From contig NZ_BONI01000010.1 in NCBI RefSeq assembly GCF_016862635.1, forward strand, positions 62,001-126,000: 64,000 nucleotides of DNA, in the 5' to 3' direction. Under the pieces are notes generated by a model. The model was given only the letters and a program-made list of their open reading frames with translations. It was not told the origin of the DNA and did not search any database. Position 1 is the first letter of the stretch, and the number at the start of each line of letters is the position of its first letter. A program made the translations under genes and the position numbers. Below, piece after piece: positions 16,373-25,341 of the stretch. The DNA is from Catellatospora coxensis (GTDB taxonomy: Bacteria; Actinomycetota; Actinomycetes; Mycobacteriales; Micromonosporaceae).

Positions 16373-17218
16373 TCAGGGTTCGGGGAAGGACTCGCGGGCG
16401 AGGGCGAAGATCTCGTCGGGCGCGGCGGCGTCGTCGGCGGAGGTGACGGCGTCGGTGGCCGCCATCGCGATCGCCGCCAGGCGGGTCAGCTCCTCGGCGG
16501 GCACCTGCTCGCGCAGCGCGTCGAACTCTTCCTCCTCCTCCAGTTCACCGTGCTCGATCACGGCGTCGCGCAGGTTGGCCAGCTTGTCGGCGAAGTCGTC
16601 GTGCTCCAGGCCCAGCTCGTACAGCTCCAGCAGGTCCTGCTCGGCCTGGTCCTCCTCCTCGGTGCGGGCGTCCACCACGGCGTCGCCGTCGGACAGCCGC
16701 GCCCGCGCCAGCGGGTGGACCAGCAACTGCTCGATGCTCTCGTGCACCGCGAGCAGGCGTACCAGCTCGGCGAACAGGTCCCGGCGGCGCGCGCCGCGCG
16801 CGCCGTCCAGCTCGTCGAACAGGTCGCCGAGCTGCTGATGCTGCACCAGCAAGATGTCGATCACGTCGCCGTGCTCGTCGGGCGGCATCGGCTCGGCCGC
16901 CGGGGGCACCCGCTTGGCCGGGCGCTGCGGCTTCGGCGCCTTCGAGCTCGGCGCGCCGTCGTCCGGCGGCACCACGCTCTTCTTGCCCGTGGCGACCTTC
17001 GCGATGGGGCGCGCCCGCTGATCGGAGTGCATGGTCTTGACCAGCTCGCGGACCAGCTCGTCCTTGTGCATGTGCGAGGTCCCGGGCACGCCCGCCTCGC
17101 GCAGCAGGGCGCGCAGCTCCTGCACCTTCATCCGGTACACGTCGCGCTCGGCGCGGCCGGGCCGCTCCTGCGGGGCGTCGCCGGGCGTCTCGTCGTCCGC
17201 CGGCTCGCGCTCGGACAT
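16373..17218 (-). CDS. SAP/Rho-N-like plus hemerythrin HHE domain protein
   Basis: 281 aa. An acidic N-terminus leads into a short helix-extended loop-helix segment (YRMKVQELRALLREAGVPGTSHMHKDELVRELV), about residues 28-62, resembling SAP or Rho N-terminal nucleic-acid-binding folds. A Lys/Pro-rich linker follows. Residues about 117-235 match a hemerythrin HHE domain: DILLVQHQQLGDLFDEL, then VHESIEQLLVHPLAR and EHDDFADKLANLRDAVIEHGELEEEEEF, supplying His/Glu ligands for a di-iron site. Good GAGGTGA site. The combination suggests an oxygen- or redox-sensing, possibly DNA-binding protein. Copies B and C of the 75-bp repeat bracket it. Confidence 0.75.
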   Translation of the reverse strand: MSEREPADDETPGDAPQERPGRAERDVYRMKVQELRALLREAGVPGTSHMHKDELVRELVKTMHSDQRARPIAKVATGKKSVVPPDDGAPSSKAPKPQRPAKRVPPAAEPMPPDEHGDVIDILLVQHQQLGDLFDELDGARGARRRDLFAELVRLLAVHESIEQLLVHPLARARLSDGDAVVDARTEEEDQAEQDLLELYELGLEHDDFADKLANLRDAVIEHGELEEEEEFDALREQVPAEELTRLAAIAMAATDAVTSADDAAAPDEIFALARESFPEP

Positions 17219-17338
17219 CCCGCGTCACCTCACAAAGTCCGTTTCGTCACCATAGTGACCTGCCCCGGCCACGCCGCGGGGCGAAACGGCGGCATACCCG
17301 CCGACCGGGGCCCGTGCCGCCGAACCCCGGCCCCCCAT

Positions 17339-17413
17339 GATCGTCCGACTTGCCAGGCAACCGGGCGAATGGCTGCTCAAGATACGCACAGGTGCCTGGC
17401 AAGTCGGAGGACC
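17339..17413 (+). repeat. 75-bp dispersed hairpin repeat, copy C
   Basis: GATCGTCCGACTTGCCAGGC at one end and GGCAAGTCGGAGGACC at the other, interior CAAGATACGCACAGGTGCC identical to copy B. It occupies part of the 318-base gap 17219-17536. The rest of the gap holds a short run of CACCG-type direct repeats (about 17419-17455) and the promoter of the next gene. Confidence 0.85.
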
Positions 17414-17536
17414 TTGGTGCGGTGCCGCACCGCACCGCACGGCACCGCACCGCGCTGTGCGGGTGTCGGGGTGGGCGGGGGCCGCGGGAGTCCTCGCGAT
17501 CCGCGAGGATGAGCGCACCCATCGACGGAGGTCGCC

Positions 17537-18502
17537 ATGATCGATAGCGCACGGCGCGAAGGCCCGCACGCCCGGCACGTGTTCCGCATCGCCATGGCCG
17601 TGATCGCGCTCGCGGCGGCCGGGGCGGCCGCCGCCGTCATGGCGGTGCCGGGTCGCGGCGGCCCGAGCAACACCGGCACGCTGTACACAGCACACCACAA
17701 GATCCTGGTGGGTCTGCTGGTGGTCTGCGGACTGCTACTGGCGGCCGCGCGGCGGGAACGGCTCGCGGGAGCGGCCGCAGTGGCGGGCGCGATCACCGGG
17801 GCGCAGCTGTGCGCCATCGGGGTCTGGGCAGCCCGGCACTGGCGGCCGATGATCGGCATGGTCGGCTACCCCGAGGCCAACCTCGGCCAGGTCCAAGCCT
17901 TGGCCCTGGTCATGGCCGCGAGCGCAGCCGTCGCGACGCTCGCCTGCCTGGCCGTCGTACGCCGCAGCGGCGTGTGGCGCCCCGCCGTCCTGGACGGCCC
18001 CTGGCGTCGCGGGCTGCTGCTCGCCGCGACAGTCGCGGTCGCCGTCCTGCCCGCGCTGGGCATCGTCGAACGGGACTTCCTGACGATGAAGATCGCGACG
18101 CACGCCCTGCTGTACTCGCTGCCGTGGGGCCTCGCCGTGGCGGCCTGCGTACGGCTGCACCGGTCCGCCGCCGTGGCCGCCGCGCTCGCCGTGGCCGGGA
18201 GCGCGCTCGCGCACACCGGCCGGACCGCCGCGTTCGCCGCCAAGTACGCCGAGATCTCCTACCAGCTGCCCGCGCTGATCGCCTTCCCGGCCGTCGCCGC
18301 GGTCGCCGCCGGCGTCCTCGTGATCGCCGTACGGGACGGCGACGAGGAGGTCACTGCGGATCCTCCCGAAACCGGCGTGGAGATCGCGGCAGCACTGCCG
18401 GAGCACGGCAGGCGTCAGCCGAGGCCCAGCCTCAGCGGCCGAGGCTCGGCGCAGCGCCGACAGCGGTCCGGCGGCTACTGGCCCAGGTCGCCCGAGCGGT
18501 AG
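17537..18502 (+). CDS. Polytopic membrane protein of unknown function
   Basis: 321 aa, with about seven to eight hydrophobic segments between residues 16 and 275 and a hydrophilic, Arg-rich tail of about 45 residues. CGGAGG lies before the ATG. The conserved-looking motifs (MIGMVGYPEANLGQ, MKIATHALLYSLPWG) do not tell me a family. Its last 28 bases overlap the convergent thymidine kinase gene, so the tail may be partly accidental sequence. Confidence 0.6.
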   Translation: MIDSARREGPHARHVFRIAMAVIALAAAGAAAAVMAVPGRGGPSNTGTLYTAHHKILVGLLVVCGLLLAAARRERLAGAAAVAGAITGAQLCAIGVWAARHWRPMIGMVGYPEANLGQVQALALVMAASAAVATLACLAVVRRSGVWRPAVLDGPWRRGLLLAATVAVAVLPALGIVERDFLTMKIATHALLYSLPWGLAVAACVRLHRSAAVAAALAVAGSALAHTGRTAAFAAKYAEISYQLPALIAFPAVAAVAAGVLVIAVRDGDEEVTADPPETGVEIAAALPEHGRRQPRPSLSGRGSAQRRQRSGGYWPRSPER

Positions 18503-19149
18503 TGGCGGCGGCAGAGCACCTGGTAGCGGATCTCGGACTGGTCGACGGCGGCGGTGTCGCCGATGACGACCTGCTCGCCCTCGCGGGCCACCGAGCCCCC
18601 GACGATGCGGGCGTTGAGCAGGCCCTCGCGGCCGCACCAGCACAGCACCTCGACCTGCAGCCGGTTCACCTCGTCGGCCAGCTCGAACAGCCGCTGCGCG
18701 GCCGGGAACAGGTACGACCGGAAGTCCGACGCCAGCCCGAACGCGTACACGTCGACGTCGTACGAGTCGACCAGGTCGGCCAGCTGCTCGATCTGCTCGA
18801 CGGTGTAGAAGCACGCCTCGTCGCAGATCAGGTAGTCGATGCGGGCTCCGTCGCCCCACTCCTTGCGCACCAGCGCGATGAGGTCCAGGTCGTCGGTGAC
18901 CTCGACGGCCGCGTGGGCCAGCCCGATCCGCGTGGTGACCTGCGGACCCATCGACCGGTCGTTGCGGGTCAGCACGAGGCCGCGGCGGCCCTGGCGGCCG
19001 TGGTTGTGATCCATCTGCAGGGCCAGGGTCGACTTGCCGCAGTCCATCGGGCCCCAGAAGAACTTCAGGGCCGCGCCGTGGCGCAGTCGGCCGTCCCCCG
19101 CGGACTGGCAGTGCGCCGGGGCGATGGTGGGTTCGTCAGCAGCGGTCAC
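18475..19149 (-). CDS. tdk: Thymidine kinase (type II)
   Basis: About 224 aa. P-loop GPMDCGKST, the DEACFYTVEQIEQL Walker-B/lid region, YAFGLASDFRSYLFP and a C-terminal Cys-rich part (CWCGREG and CRRHY) are those of type II thymidine kinases, which phosphorylate thymidine for salvage. The start is the GTG at 19149: no ribosome site is present, but TAGGCT lies 8 nt upstream, consistent with leaderless expression. The N-terminal extension before ALKFFWG is unusual. Confidence 0.85.
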   Translation of the reverse strand: MTAADEPTIAPAHCQSAGDGRLRHGAALKFFWGPMDCGKSTLALQMDHNHGRQGRRGLVLTRNDRSMGPQVTTRIGLAHAAVEVTDDLDLIALVRKEWGDGARIDYLICDEACFYTVEQIEQLADLVDSYDVDVYAFGLASDFRSYLFPAAQRLFELADEVNRLQVEVLCWCGREGLLNARIVGGSVAREGEQVVIGDTAAVDQSEIRYQVLCRRHYRSGDLGQ

Positions 19150-19177
19150 GGTGGGGCAGCCTAGTGGCTGCCCCACC
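19150..19177. terminator. Hairpin between MFS gene and tdk
   Basis: GGTGGGGCAGCC (19150-19161), loop TAGT, GGCTGCCCCACC (19166-19177): a perfect 12-bp stem that also covers the tdk promoter. Possibly the second of two terminators. Confidence 0.6.
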
Positions 19178-19193
19178 GCAACCGGGAATCCAT

Positions 19194-19217
19194 CCCGGCG
19201 ATTCGCTGATCGCCGGG
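19194..19217 (-). terminator. Terminator directly after the MFS gene
   Basis: CCCGGCGAT-TCGCTG-ATCGCCGGG, a perfect 9-bp stem starting 4 nt beyond the transporter stop codon. Confidence 0.65.
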
Positions 19218-19221
19218 CGTG

Positions 19222-20580
19222 TCAGAGCTTCTCGGGCGGCGTGTTGCCGACCACGGCGATGGCCCGCGCCATCGGCACCATCAGCAGCATGATGAACCCG
19301 GCGACGAAGAACACGATCAGCGAGATGATCGCGACCCGGTACGAACCGGTCAGGTCGTACGCGAGGCCGAACAGCAGCGGGCCGAGCCAGCTGGTGCCCT
19401 TGTCGGAGATCTCGTACAGGCCGAAGTACTCGCCCTCCTTGCCGCGCGGGATCAGCTGGCTGAACAGCGAGCGACTCAGCGCCTGGCTGCCGCCGAGCAC
19501 GATGCCGATCGCGCCGCCGAGGATCACGAACGGGACCGCCTGGCCGTACGGCAGGAAGAACGCGGCGATGAGGATCGCCGTCCAGCCGACCAGGCTGCCG
19601 AGCACCGTCTTCCACGCGCCGTAGCGCTTGGCCAGCCTGCCCAGCAGCATCGCGCCCGCGAAGGCCAGGAACTGCACCATCAGGATGGTCGGCATGAGCA
19701 CGGTGTTGTCGAAGCCGAGCTGCTTGGAGCCGTACGTGCCGGCCATCGCGATGACGGTCTGGATGCCGTCGTTGTAGATGAGGAACGCGCCGAGGAAGAA
19801 CAGTGTCAGCGGGAACGCCCGCATCTCCTTGAGCGTGTGCCCGAGCTGCTTGAAGCCGTCGATCAGCACCGAGCCGCGCGCGGTGCCCGCCGGGGACGGG
19901 CGGTCGCGCAGCCACAGCAGCGGCAGCGTGGTGAACGCCGCCCACCACACGCCCGCCGACACCAGCGACCAGCGGGCGATCTCGCCCTGGTTCTCCTCGC
20001 CGCCGATCAGCACCACGATCACGTTGAGCAGGAGCAGCAGGCCGCCGCCGAGGTAGCCGAAGGCCCAGCCGCGGCTGGACACCCCGTCGCGCTCGTTCTC
20101 GTCGGCGATCTGCGGCAGGAACGAGTTGTAGACCACGATGCTCGCGCCGAAGGCCAGGTTCGCCACCAGGAACAGCCCCGCGCCGAGCTGGTAGCGGTCA
20201 CCGGTGAGGAACACCAGACCGCAGGTCGCCGCGGCGCCGACGTACGCGAAGATCGCGAGCCAGATCTTCTTGCGTGCCGCCCGGTCGGCGATCGCGCCGA
20301 CCACCGGCAGCAGCAGGACCTGCAAAACCACCGACAAAGAGGTGGTGTACGCGAACAGCGAGCCCGCCTTGAACGACATGCCGAGCAGGTGCACATCACC
20401 CGCGGCGTCGGCCCCGTTCTCGGCGATCGCGGTCAGGTAGGGCCCGAGGAACGCCGTGACCACGGTCGTGGAGAACGCCGAGTTCGCCCAGTCGTAGAAG
20501 TACCAGCCGACCCGCTCCCGTTTGGTGCTCTCGCCATAGCCCTCTGCAGGAGCAGGAGGTGCGCTGACATCAGCGGTCAT
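19222..20580 (-). CDS. Atg22/UMF1-like MFS transporter
   Basis: 452 aa, about 12 transmembrane helices. The N-terminal signature GWYFYDWANSAFSTTVVTAFLGPYL and the later YNDGIQTVIAMAGTYGSKQLGF and PRGKEGEYFGLYEISDKGTSWLGPLLFG are typical of the vacuole-effluxer Atg22-like/UMF1 family of the major facilitator superfamily. Substrate unknown in bacteria. Start follows GAGGAG. It lies 64 nt downstream of the glycerophosphodiesterase gene on the same strand, so an operon is likely; it might handle products of lipid turnover. Confidence 0.85.
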   Translation of the reverse strand: MTADVSAPPAPAEGYGESTKRERVGWYFYDWANSAFSTTVVTAFLGPYLTAIAENGADAAGDVHLLGMSFKAGSLFAYTTSLSVVLQVLLLPVVGAIADRAARKKIWLAIFAYVGAAATCGLVFLTGDRYQLGAGLFLVANLAFGASIVVYNSFLPQIADENERDGVSSRGWAFGYLGGGLLLLLNVIVVLIGGEENQGEIARWSLVSAGVWWAAFTTLPLLWLRDRPSPAGTARGSVLIDGFKQLGHTLKEMRAFPLTLFFLGAFLIYNDGIQTVIAMAGTYGSKQLGFDNTVLMPTILMVQFLAFAGAMLLGRLAKRYGAWKTVLGSLVGWTAILIAAFFLPYGQAVPFVILGGAIGIVLGGSQALSRSLFSQLIPRGKEGEYFGLYEISDKGTSWLGPLLFGLAYDLTGSYRVAIISLIVFFVAGFIMLLMVPMARAIAVVGNTPPEKL

Positions 20581-20644
20581 GCCTTCTCCTCGCTTCGCTC
20601 GTCGGCGGCATGGCTAAGCCCGCTGATTCGTTCGCTGCGCTCCC

Positions 20645-21427
20645 TCATGCAAGGTCCTTCCAGAGGCCCCGGTGTGTGAAAACTTCCCGTAACACGTCGA
20701 TGCGATCGGTCATGATGCCATCCACACCGAGATCAAGTAACCCCTCCATCACGGCAGGATCGTCGACCGTCCACACGTGGACCTGAAGCCCCAGCGCGTG
20801 CGCGTGGTTCACGAACCGGCGGTCCACCACGCGCACCGCGCCGAAGCGGATCGGCACCTGAGCAGCCACGACCGACGGCGGCAGCACGATGCGCCGCCGC
20901 ATTCGCGAGGCCAGCCACAGCCGGGCCGTCTCCCGCTGCGCCAGCGAGGTGGCGTACGCCGGACCGGCGAGTTGCCGGGTCCGCTGCAGGCGGGCGTCGG
21001 CGAAGGACGCCAGCAGCACCTGCTCCGGGGTGGCCCGGTCGTGCACCGCGGCGACGGTCGGCGCGACGGCCGCGTCGGCCTTGATGTCGATGTTGAACCG
21101 GATCTCGGGCCAGGCGTCGAGGACCTCGTCGAGCCGCGGCACGGCGGCCGCCCCGGCGACCCGCACCGTCTGCAGGTCTTTCCAGGTCATGGTGGCGACC
21201 GCCTGCGGCTCGCCGGCGACGCGGCGCAGGTTCGCGTCGTGCAGGACGACGGCCACCCCGTCGCGGGTGGCGTGCACATCGGTCTCGACGTACCGGTAGC
21301 CGGCTTTCACCGCCCGGTCGAACGCGTCGGCGGTGTTCTCGTCGCCTTCCGCCGCGCCACCCCGATGGGCGAAGGCGAGCGGCGGCGCGGCGAGATACGG
21401 ATGGGGGTGACCCTGCGGCGTCTCCAT
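20645..21427 (-). CDS. Glycerophosphodiester phosphodiesterase
   Basis: 260 aa, no signal peptide. The GDPD motif AHRGGAAEGDENT (His21, Glu30), TDVHATRDGVAVVLHD with its second catalytic His, and DIKAD give a complete active site of the TIM-barrel family, which splits glycerophosphodiesters into glycerol-3-phosphate and an alcohol. Later motif VHVWTVDDPAVMEGLLDLGVDGIMTDR is also typical. The start has only a weak ribosome site. Confidence 0.9.
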   Translation of the reverse strand: METPQGHPHPYLAAPPLAFAHRGGAAEGDENTADAFDRAVKAGYRYVETDVHATRDGVAVVLHDANLRRVAGEPQAVATMTWKDLQTVRVAGAAAVPRLDEVLDAWPEIRFNIDIKADAAVAPTVAAVHDRATPEQVLLASFADARLQRTRQLAGPAYATSLAQRETARLWLASRMRRRIVLPPSVVAAQVPIRFGAVRVVDRRFVNHAHALGLQVHVWTVDDPAVMEGLLDLGVDGIMTDRIDVLREVFTHRGLWKDLA

Positions 21428-21640
21428 CTGGGAAAGCTTGCCACTGCCGGGTGCGGATGGATGGCCCGCGTACTGACCGCTCGCCAACAACGGGCGACAT
21501 CGGTGAGAATGTCCGCACCACCGCGTCGAAACAAATCGATCTATCCAGGACCGCTGGTGGGGAGTCCACGGCGAATCGCCGTCCAGGCGATCGCCGGGAC
21601 GAGCCACTAGCGGAGTCTGAAGTGATGAAGGGGTGCTCAG

Positions 21641-21859
21641 GTGGCCGACGACGACCCAGTGGACTGGCTGCGGCAGCTGTCCCCGGTCCAGCGTGCGCTG
21701 CTGGACCGGCTGGCTGACGGCGCGACGATAGCCGCGGCGGCCGCCGCGGAGTACCTGTCACTGCGCACGGCCAACCGCCGCATCGCCGACCTACGCCAGG
21801 AGCTGGGCCTGGCCACCACCCGCGAACTGGTGGCCGCCTACCGCTCGCGCCGGGGTTGA
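21641..21859 (+). CDS. Small LuxR-type HTH protein
   Basis: 72 aa. Almost all of it is a helix-turn-helix of the LuxR/GerE kind: LSPVQRALLDRLADGATIAAAAAAEYLSLRTANRRIADLRQELGLATTRELVAAYR. There is no sensor domain, so it may act as a stand-alone DNA-binding factor or depend on a partner. GTG start preceded by GAAGGGG. Converges on the acyltransferase gene. Confidence 0.75.
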   Translation: MADDDPVDWLRQLSPVQRALLDRLADGATIAAAAAAEYLSLRTANRRIADLRQELGLATTRELVAAYRSRRG

Positions 21860-21865
21860 CGCGGC

Positions 21866-22654
21866 TCAGCGCGCGGTACGCGGCCTCGCGCGGCGGGTCT
21901 CGGTGGGGCGGGACGGGTCGGTGAAGCGGGGCGCGCCGGGTTCGTCGGCGCGCAGCGGGGCCAGCTCGGCCGTGATCGCGTCGATGATGCGGTCGGCGAT
22001 ACGCTGCGCCGCGCCCGGCCGGGCCGCGTCGATGCCGGACAGGTCGACCGGCGGGCCGACGTGCACCCGCACCCGCCGCCGGCGCCGCAGCGACTGCCAG
22101 ATCATCGGCCACATGCCGGTCGGCGCCGCGTACGGGATGACCTCATGGCTGCCCCAGATCGCGATCGGCACGACGGGCGCGCCGGTCGCCAGCACGAGGC
22201 GGCCGACGCCGGTGCGGCCGCGCTCGGGCCACATGCCGGGGTCGAGGCCGATCCGGCCCTCGGGGTAGATCATCAGCGGTGCGCCGCCGTTGAGCGCGGT
22301 GACGCTGTCGGTGACGGCGTTGCCCGCGGTCGGCTCGCCCCGGTCCACCTGGATGTGGCCCTGCCAGCGCATCAGCGGCCCGATCACCGGCGTGCGGAAC
22401 AGCCCCGCGTTCGCCATGATCCGCGGGTGTACGCCCAGCCTGCGGAACGCCGCCGCGACCGCGACGGGGTCGAACGGGCTGATGTGGTTGGCCGCGAGGA
22501 TCAGCGGGCGGCCGCGCAGCTCCGCGGGGATGTCCCCGGTGACCTCCATGCGGGTCAGCAGCCGCACCGCGCCCTCGGCGAGCAGCATCGCGAAGCGCAG
22601 CAGCGGGGGCGGGGACCAGGTCTGGGAGGGGCTCACGGTCCACGATCCTGCCAT
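21866..22654 (-). CDS. 1-acyl-glycerol-3-phosphate acyltransferase (PlsC family)
   Basis: 262 aa from the ATG at 22654; a GTG at 22636 with AGGA 9 nt before it is an equally good start. Motif NHISPFD (NHX4D), then GHIQVDRGE and YPEGRIG are the acyltransferase blocks of the PlsC family, which acylates lysophosphatidate in phospholipid synthesis at the membrane. Arg-rich C-terminus. Confidence 0.88.
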   Translation of the reverse strand: MAGSWTVSPSQTWSPPPLLRFAMLLAEGAVRLLTRMEVTGDIPAELRGRPLILAANHISPFDPVAVAAAFRRLGVHPRIMANAGLFRTPVIGPLMRWQGHIQVDRGEPTAGNAVTDSVTALNGGAPLMIYPEGRIGLDPGMWPERGRTGVGRLVLATGAPVVPIAIWGSHEVIPYAAPTGMWPMIWQSLRRRRRVRVHVGPPVDLSGIDAARPGAAQRIADRIIDAITAELAPLRADEPGAPRFTDPSRPTETRRARPRTAR

Positions 22655-22771
22655 GCGTCGTCGAGGTCCCGGGGAGTTGTTCGACGCAGGGTCCGCAAAG
22701 TCGGCTTCCCGGCCCGCCACCTGTGCTTATCGTCAGCGGAAGGGATGATTTCGGATCGGGGATTCCACGCC

Positions 22772-24190
22772 ATGGACGCGACTGACCTGGCTCGCTGGCA
22801 GTTCGGCATCACCACCGTGTACCACTTCCTGTTCGTCCCGATCACGATCGGCCTGTCCTTCCTCGTCGCGGGGTTCCAGACGGCCTGGTCGCGGACCGGG
22901 GACGAGAAGTGGCTGAAGCTGACGAAGTTCTACGGCAAGCTGCTGCTGATCAACTTCGCGATGGGCGTGGTGACCGGCCTGGTGCAGGAGTTCCAGTTCG
23001 GCATGAACTGGAGTGGGTACTCGCGCTTCGTCGGCGACATCTTCGGCGCGCCCCTGGCGATGGAGGCGCTGCTCGCATTCTTCCTGGAGTCGACATTTCT
23101 GGGGCTCTGGATCTTCGGCTGGGACCGGCTGCCCAAGAGGATCCATCTGGCCTGCATCTGGATCGTCGCGGTCGGCACGGTGCTCAGCGCCTCGTTCATC
23201 CTGGCCGCGAACTCGTGGATGCAGAACCCGGTCGGCTTCCGGATCAATCCTGAGCGGGGGCGGGCCGAGCTGACCGACTTCGGGGCGGTGCTGACCAACA
23301 AGGTCGCTCTGATCACCATCCCGCACACCGTCGCGGGCGCGTTCCTCACCGCGGGCGCGCTGGTCGCCGCCGTGGCCATGTGGCACCTGGTGCGGCGTCC
23401 GGGGCGCGACACCGGCGCGTTCCGCAGCGCGGTCAAGCTCGGCTCGTGGACGACGCTGGTGGCGATGGCGGCGCTGCTCATCACGGGCGACGTCCAGGGC
23501 AAGATCATGACCGAGGTGCAGCCGATGAAGATGGCCGCCGCCGAGGCCCTCTACACCACCGAGCAGCCCGCCCCGTTCTCCCTGTTCACCATCGGCACGC
23601 TCGACGGCAGCCGGCCGGTCTGGTCGCTGGACGTGCCGCGGGTGCTGTCGTTCCTGGCCACCGGCACCTTCGACGGCCGGGTCCAGGGCGTCAACGACCT
23701 GCAGGCCGAGTACGCGGCGCGGTTCGGGCCGGGGAACTACGCGCCCAACATCCCGGTGACCTACTGGTCGTTCCGCCTCATGATCGGTTTCGGGGTGCTG
23801 GCCGCGCTGTTCGCGCTGTGGGCGCTGTGGGCGATCCGCAAGGGCCGCTCCCCCGCTCCGGAGCGGCGCGGCACCCGTTTCCTGATGTGGGCCATGATCA
23901 CGCTGCCGCTGATGCCGCTGGCCGCAAACTCGTTCGGCTGGATCTTCACCGAGATGGGCCGGCAGCCCTGGATCGTGTTCGGGCAGATGAAGACCGCGGT
24001 CGCGGCGTCCCCGGCCGCGTCCTCCGGTGACGTGATCACTTCGCTGATCGTGTACACGGTGCTCTACGGCGTGCTCGCGGTCGTCGAGGTGGGCCTGCTG
24101 CTGCACTACGCCCGTGCCGGGCTGCCCGACGTCACCCCGCCGCCCCCGGCCGAGTCCGACGAGGACCGGCCGCTGGCGTTCGCGTACTAG
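22772..24190 (+). CDS. cydA: Cytochrome bd oxidase subunit I
   Basis: 472 aa. Starts MDATDLARWQFGITTVYHFLFVPITIGLS as CydA usually does, with heme ligand His18. Also present: ESTFLGLWIFGWDRLP, the short Q-loop, and FGWIFTEMGRQPW, which marks the quinol-site end. A longer start at 22745 is possible but lies too close to its ribosome site. It is the quinol-oxidising, heme-bearing subunit of the high-affinity terminal oxidase. Confidence 0.97.
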   Translation: MDATDLARWQFGITTVYHFLFVPITIGLSFLVAGFQTAWSRTGDEKWLKLTKFYGKLLLINFAMGVVTGLVQEFQFGMNWSGYSRFVGDIFGAPLAMEALLAFFLESTFLGLWIFGWDRLPKRIHLACIWIVAVGTVLSASFILAANSWMQNPVGFRINPERGRAELTDFGAVLTNKVALITIPHTVAGAFLTAGALVAAVAMWHLVRRPGRDTGAFRSAVKLGSWTTLVAMAALLITGDVQGKIMTEVQPMKMAAAEALYTTEQPAPFSLFTIGTLDGSRPVWSLDVPRVLSFLATGTFDGRVQGVNDLQAEYAARFGPGNYAPNIPVTYWSFRLMIGFGVLAALFALWALWAIRKGRSPAPERRGTRFLMWAMITLPLMPLAANSFGWIFTEMGRQPWIVFGQMKTAVAASPAASSGDVITSLIVYTVLYGVLAVVEVGLLLHYARAGLPDVTPPPPAESDEDRPLAFAY

Positions 24191-24202
24191 GAGAGCACCG
24201 CC

Positions 24203-25264
24203 ATGGAGTTGTCGACGCTGTGGTTCCTGCTGATCGCACTGCTGTTCATCGGGTACTTCGTGCTGGAGGGCTTCGACTTCGGCGTCGGCATGCTGCTGCC
24301 CGTGCTCGGCCGCGACGAGCGCGAGCGCCGCGTGATGATCAATACGATCGGGCCGGTCTGGGACGGCAACGAGGTCTGGCTGATCACCGCGGGCGGCGCG
24401 ATGTTCGCCGCGTTCCCCGAGTGGTACGCGTCGCTGTTCTCCGGCTTCTACCTGCCGCTGCTGCTGATCCTGCTCGCGCTGATCCTGCGCGGGGTGGCGT
24501 TCGAGTACCGCGGCAAGCGCCCCGCCGCGTCGTGGAAGCGGCGCTGGGACTGGTGCATCGTGTTCGGCTCGGCGGTGCCGGCGTTCCTGTGGGGCGTCGC
24601 GTTCGCCAACATCGTGCGCGGCGTGCCGCTCAACGCCGAGCACGACTACACCGGCAACCTGTTCACCCTGCTCAACCTGTACGCCGTCCTCGGCGGCCTG
24701 ACCACCGTCGCGCTGTTCCTGACCCACGGTGCGATCTTCATCGCGCTGAAGACCGTCGGCGGCATCCGGCACCGGGCCAACCTGCTCGCCGAGCGCCTGG
24801 GCGTGTTCGCCGTGCTCGCCGCGGCGCTGTTCCTCGGGGTGACGCTGCTGCGGCGGGCCACCCCGGCGGCCGTGGTGCTGGCCGTGCTCGCCGCGCTGTG
24901 CCTGATCGGTGGCCTGATCGCGAACCGGATGCCGTCGCGCACCGACCCGGCGGGCCGCCGCGAGGGCTGGGCCTTCGTGGGCACCGCGGCGGCGATCGCG
25001 CTGGCCGTGGCGTCGCTGTTCGCCGATCTGTACCCGTTCGTCCTGCCGTCGACGGTGGATCCGCTGACCAACAGCCTGACCGTGGGCAACGCGTCGTCAA
25101 CGCCGTACACGCTGAAGATCATGACCTGGGTCGCGGTGGTGTTCACCCCGCTCGTGCTGCTCTACCAGGGCTGGACGTACTGGGTGTTCCGCAGGCGCAT
25201 CGGCACGAGCCACATCCCCGAGGAACCGGCCCCGGCGCCGGCCTCCGGCGGCCGTGCCGTCTGA
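24203..25264 (+). CDS. cydB: Cytochrome bd oxidase subunit II
   Basis: 353 aa with about eight membrane helices. FVLEGFDFGVGMLLP, GPVWDGNEVWLITAGGAMFAAFPEWYA and LRGVAFEYRGK are hallmark CydB sequences. It lies 12 nt after cydA with an AGGAGAG site, so the two form an operon. The cydCD exporter genes that often follow in actinobacteria are not here; a repeat-type hairpin ends the operon instead. Confidence 0.97.
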   Translation: MELSTLWFLLIALLFIGYFVLEGFDFGVGMLLPVLGRDERERRVMINTIGPVWDGNEVWLITAGGAMFAAFPEWYASLFSGFYLPLLLILLALILRGVAFEYRGKRPAASWKRRWDWCIVFGSAVPAFLWGVAFANIVRGVPLNAEHDYTGNLFTLLNLYAVLGGLTTVALFLTHGAIFIALKTVGGIRHRANLLAERLGVFAVLAAALFLGVTLLRRATPAAVVLAVLAALCLIGGLIANRMPSRTDPAGRREGWAFVGTAAAIALAVASLFADLYPFVLPSTVDPLTNSLTVGNASSTPYTLKIMTWVAVVFTPLVLLYQGWTYWVFRRRIGTSHIPEEPAPAPASGGRAV

Positions 25265-25295
25265 AGAAAGCCCAGCTCACGCACGCGCAGCGTTG

Positions 25296-25341
25296 GGAAG
25301 GGCACCTTCTACAACGGATAGCGATGTGAAGGTGCCCTTCC
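25296..25341 (-). repeat. 46-bp dispersed hairpin repeat, copy 1
   Basis: GGAAGGGCACCTTC (25296-25309), 18-nt loop, GAAGGTGCCCTTCC (25328-25341). The loop matches the other two copies when reverse-complemented. It sits 31 nt after cydB and may end that transcript. The remainder of the gap 25265-25569 shows no gene. Confidence 0.8.

Noticed and set aside
17419-17455. CACCG-type short direct repeats as a possible CRISPR
   Set aside because: Units are only 5-6 bases with no unique spacers; simple sequence repeat.
22733-24772. A 679-codon minus-strand frame opposite cydAB
   Set aside because: Antisense of the well-supported cydA and cydB; His/Gln/Arg-rich without domains.
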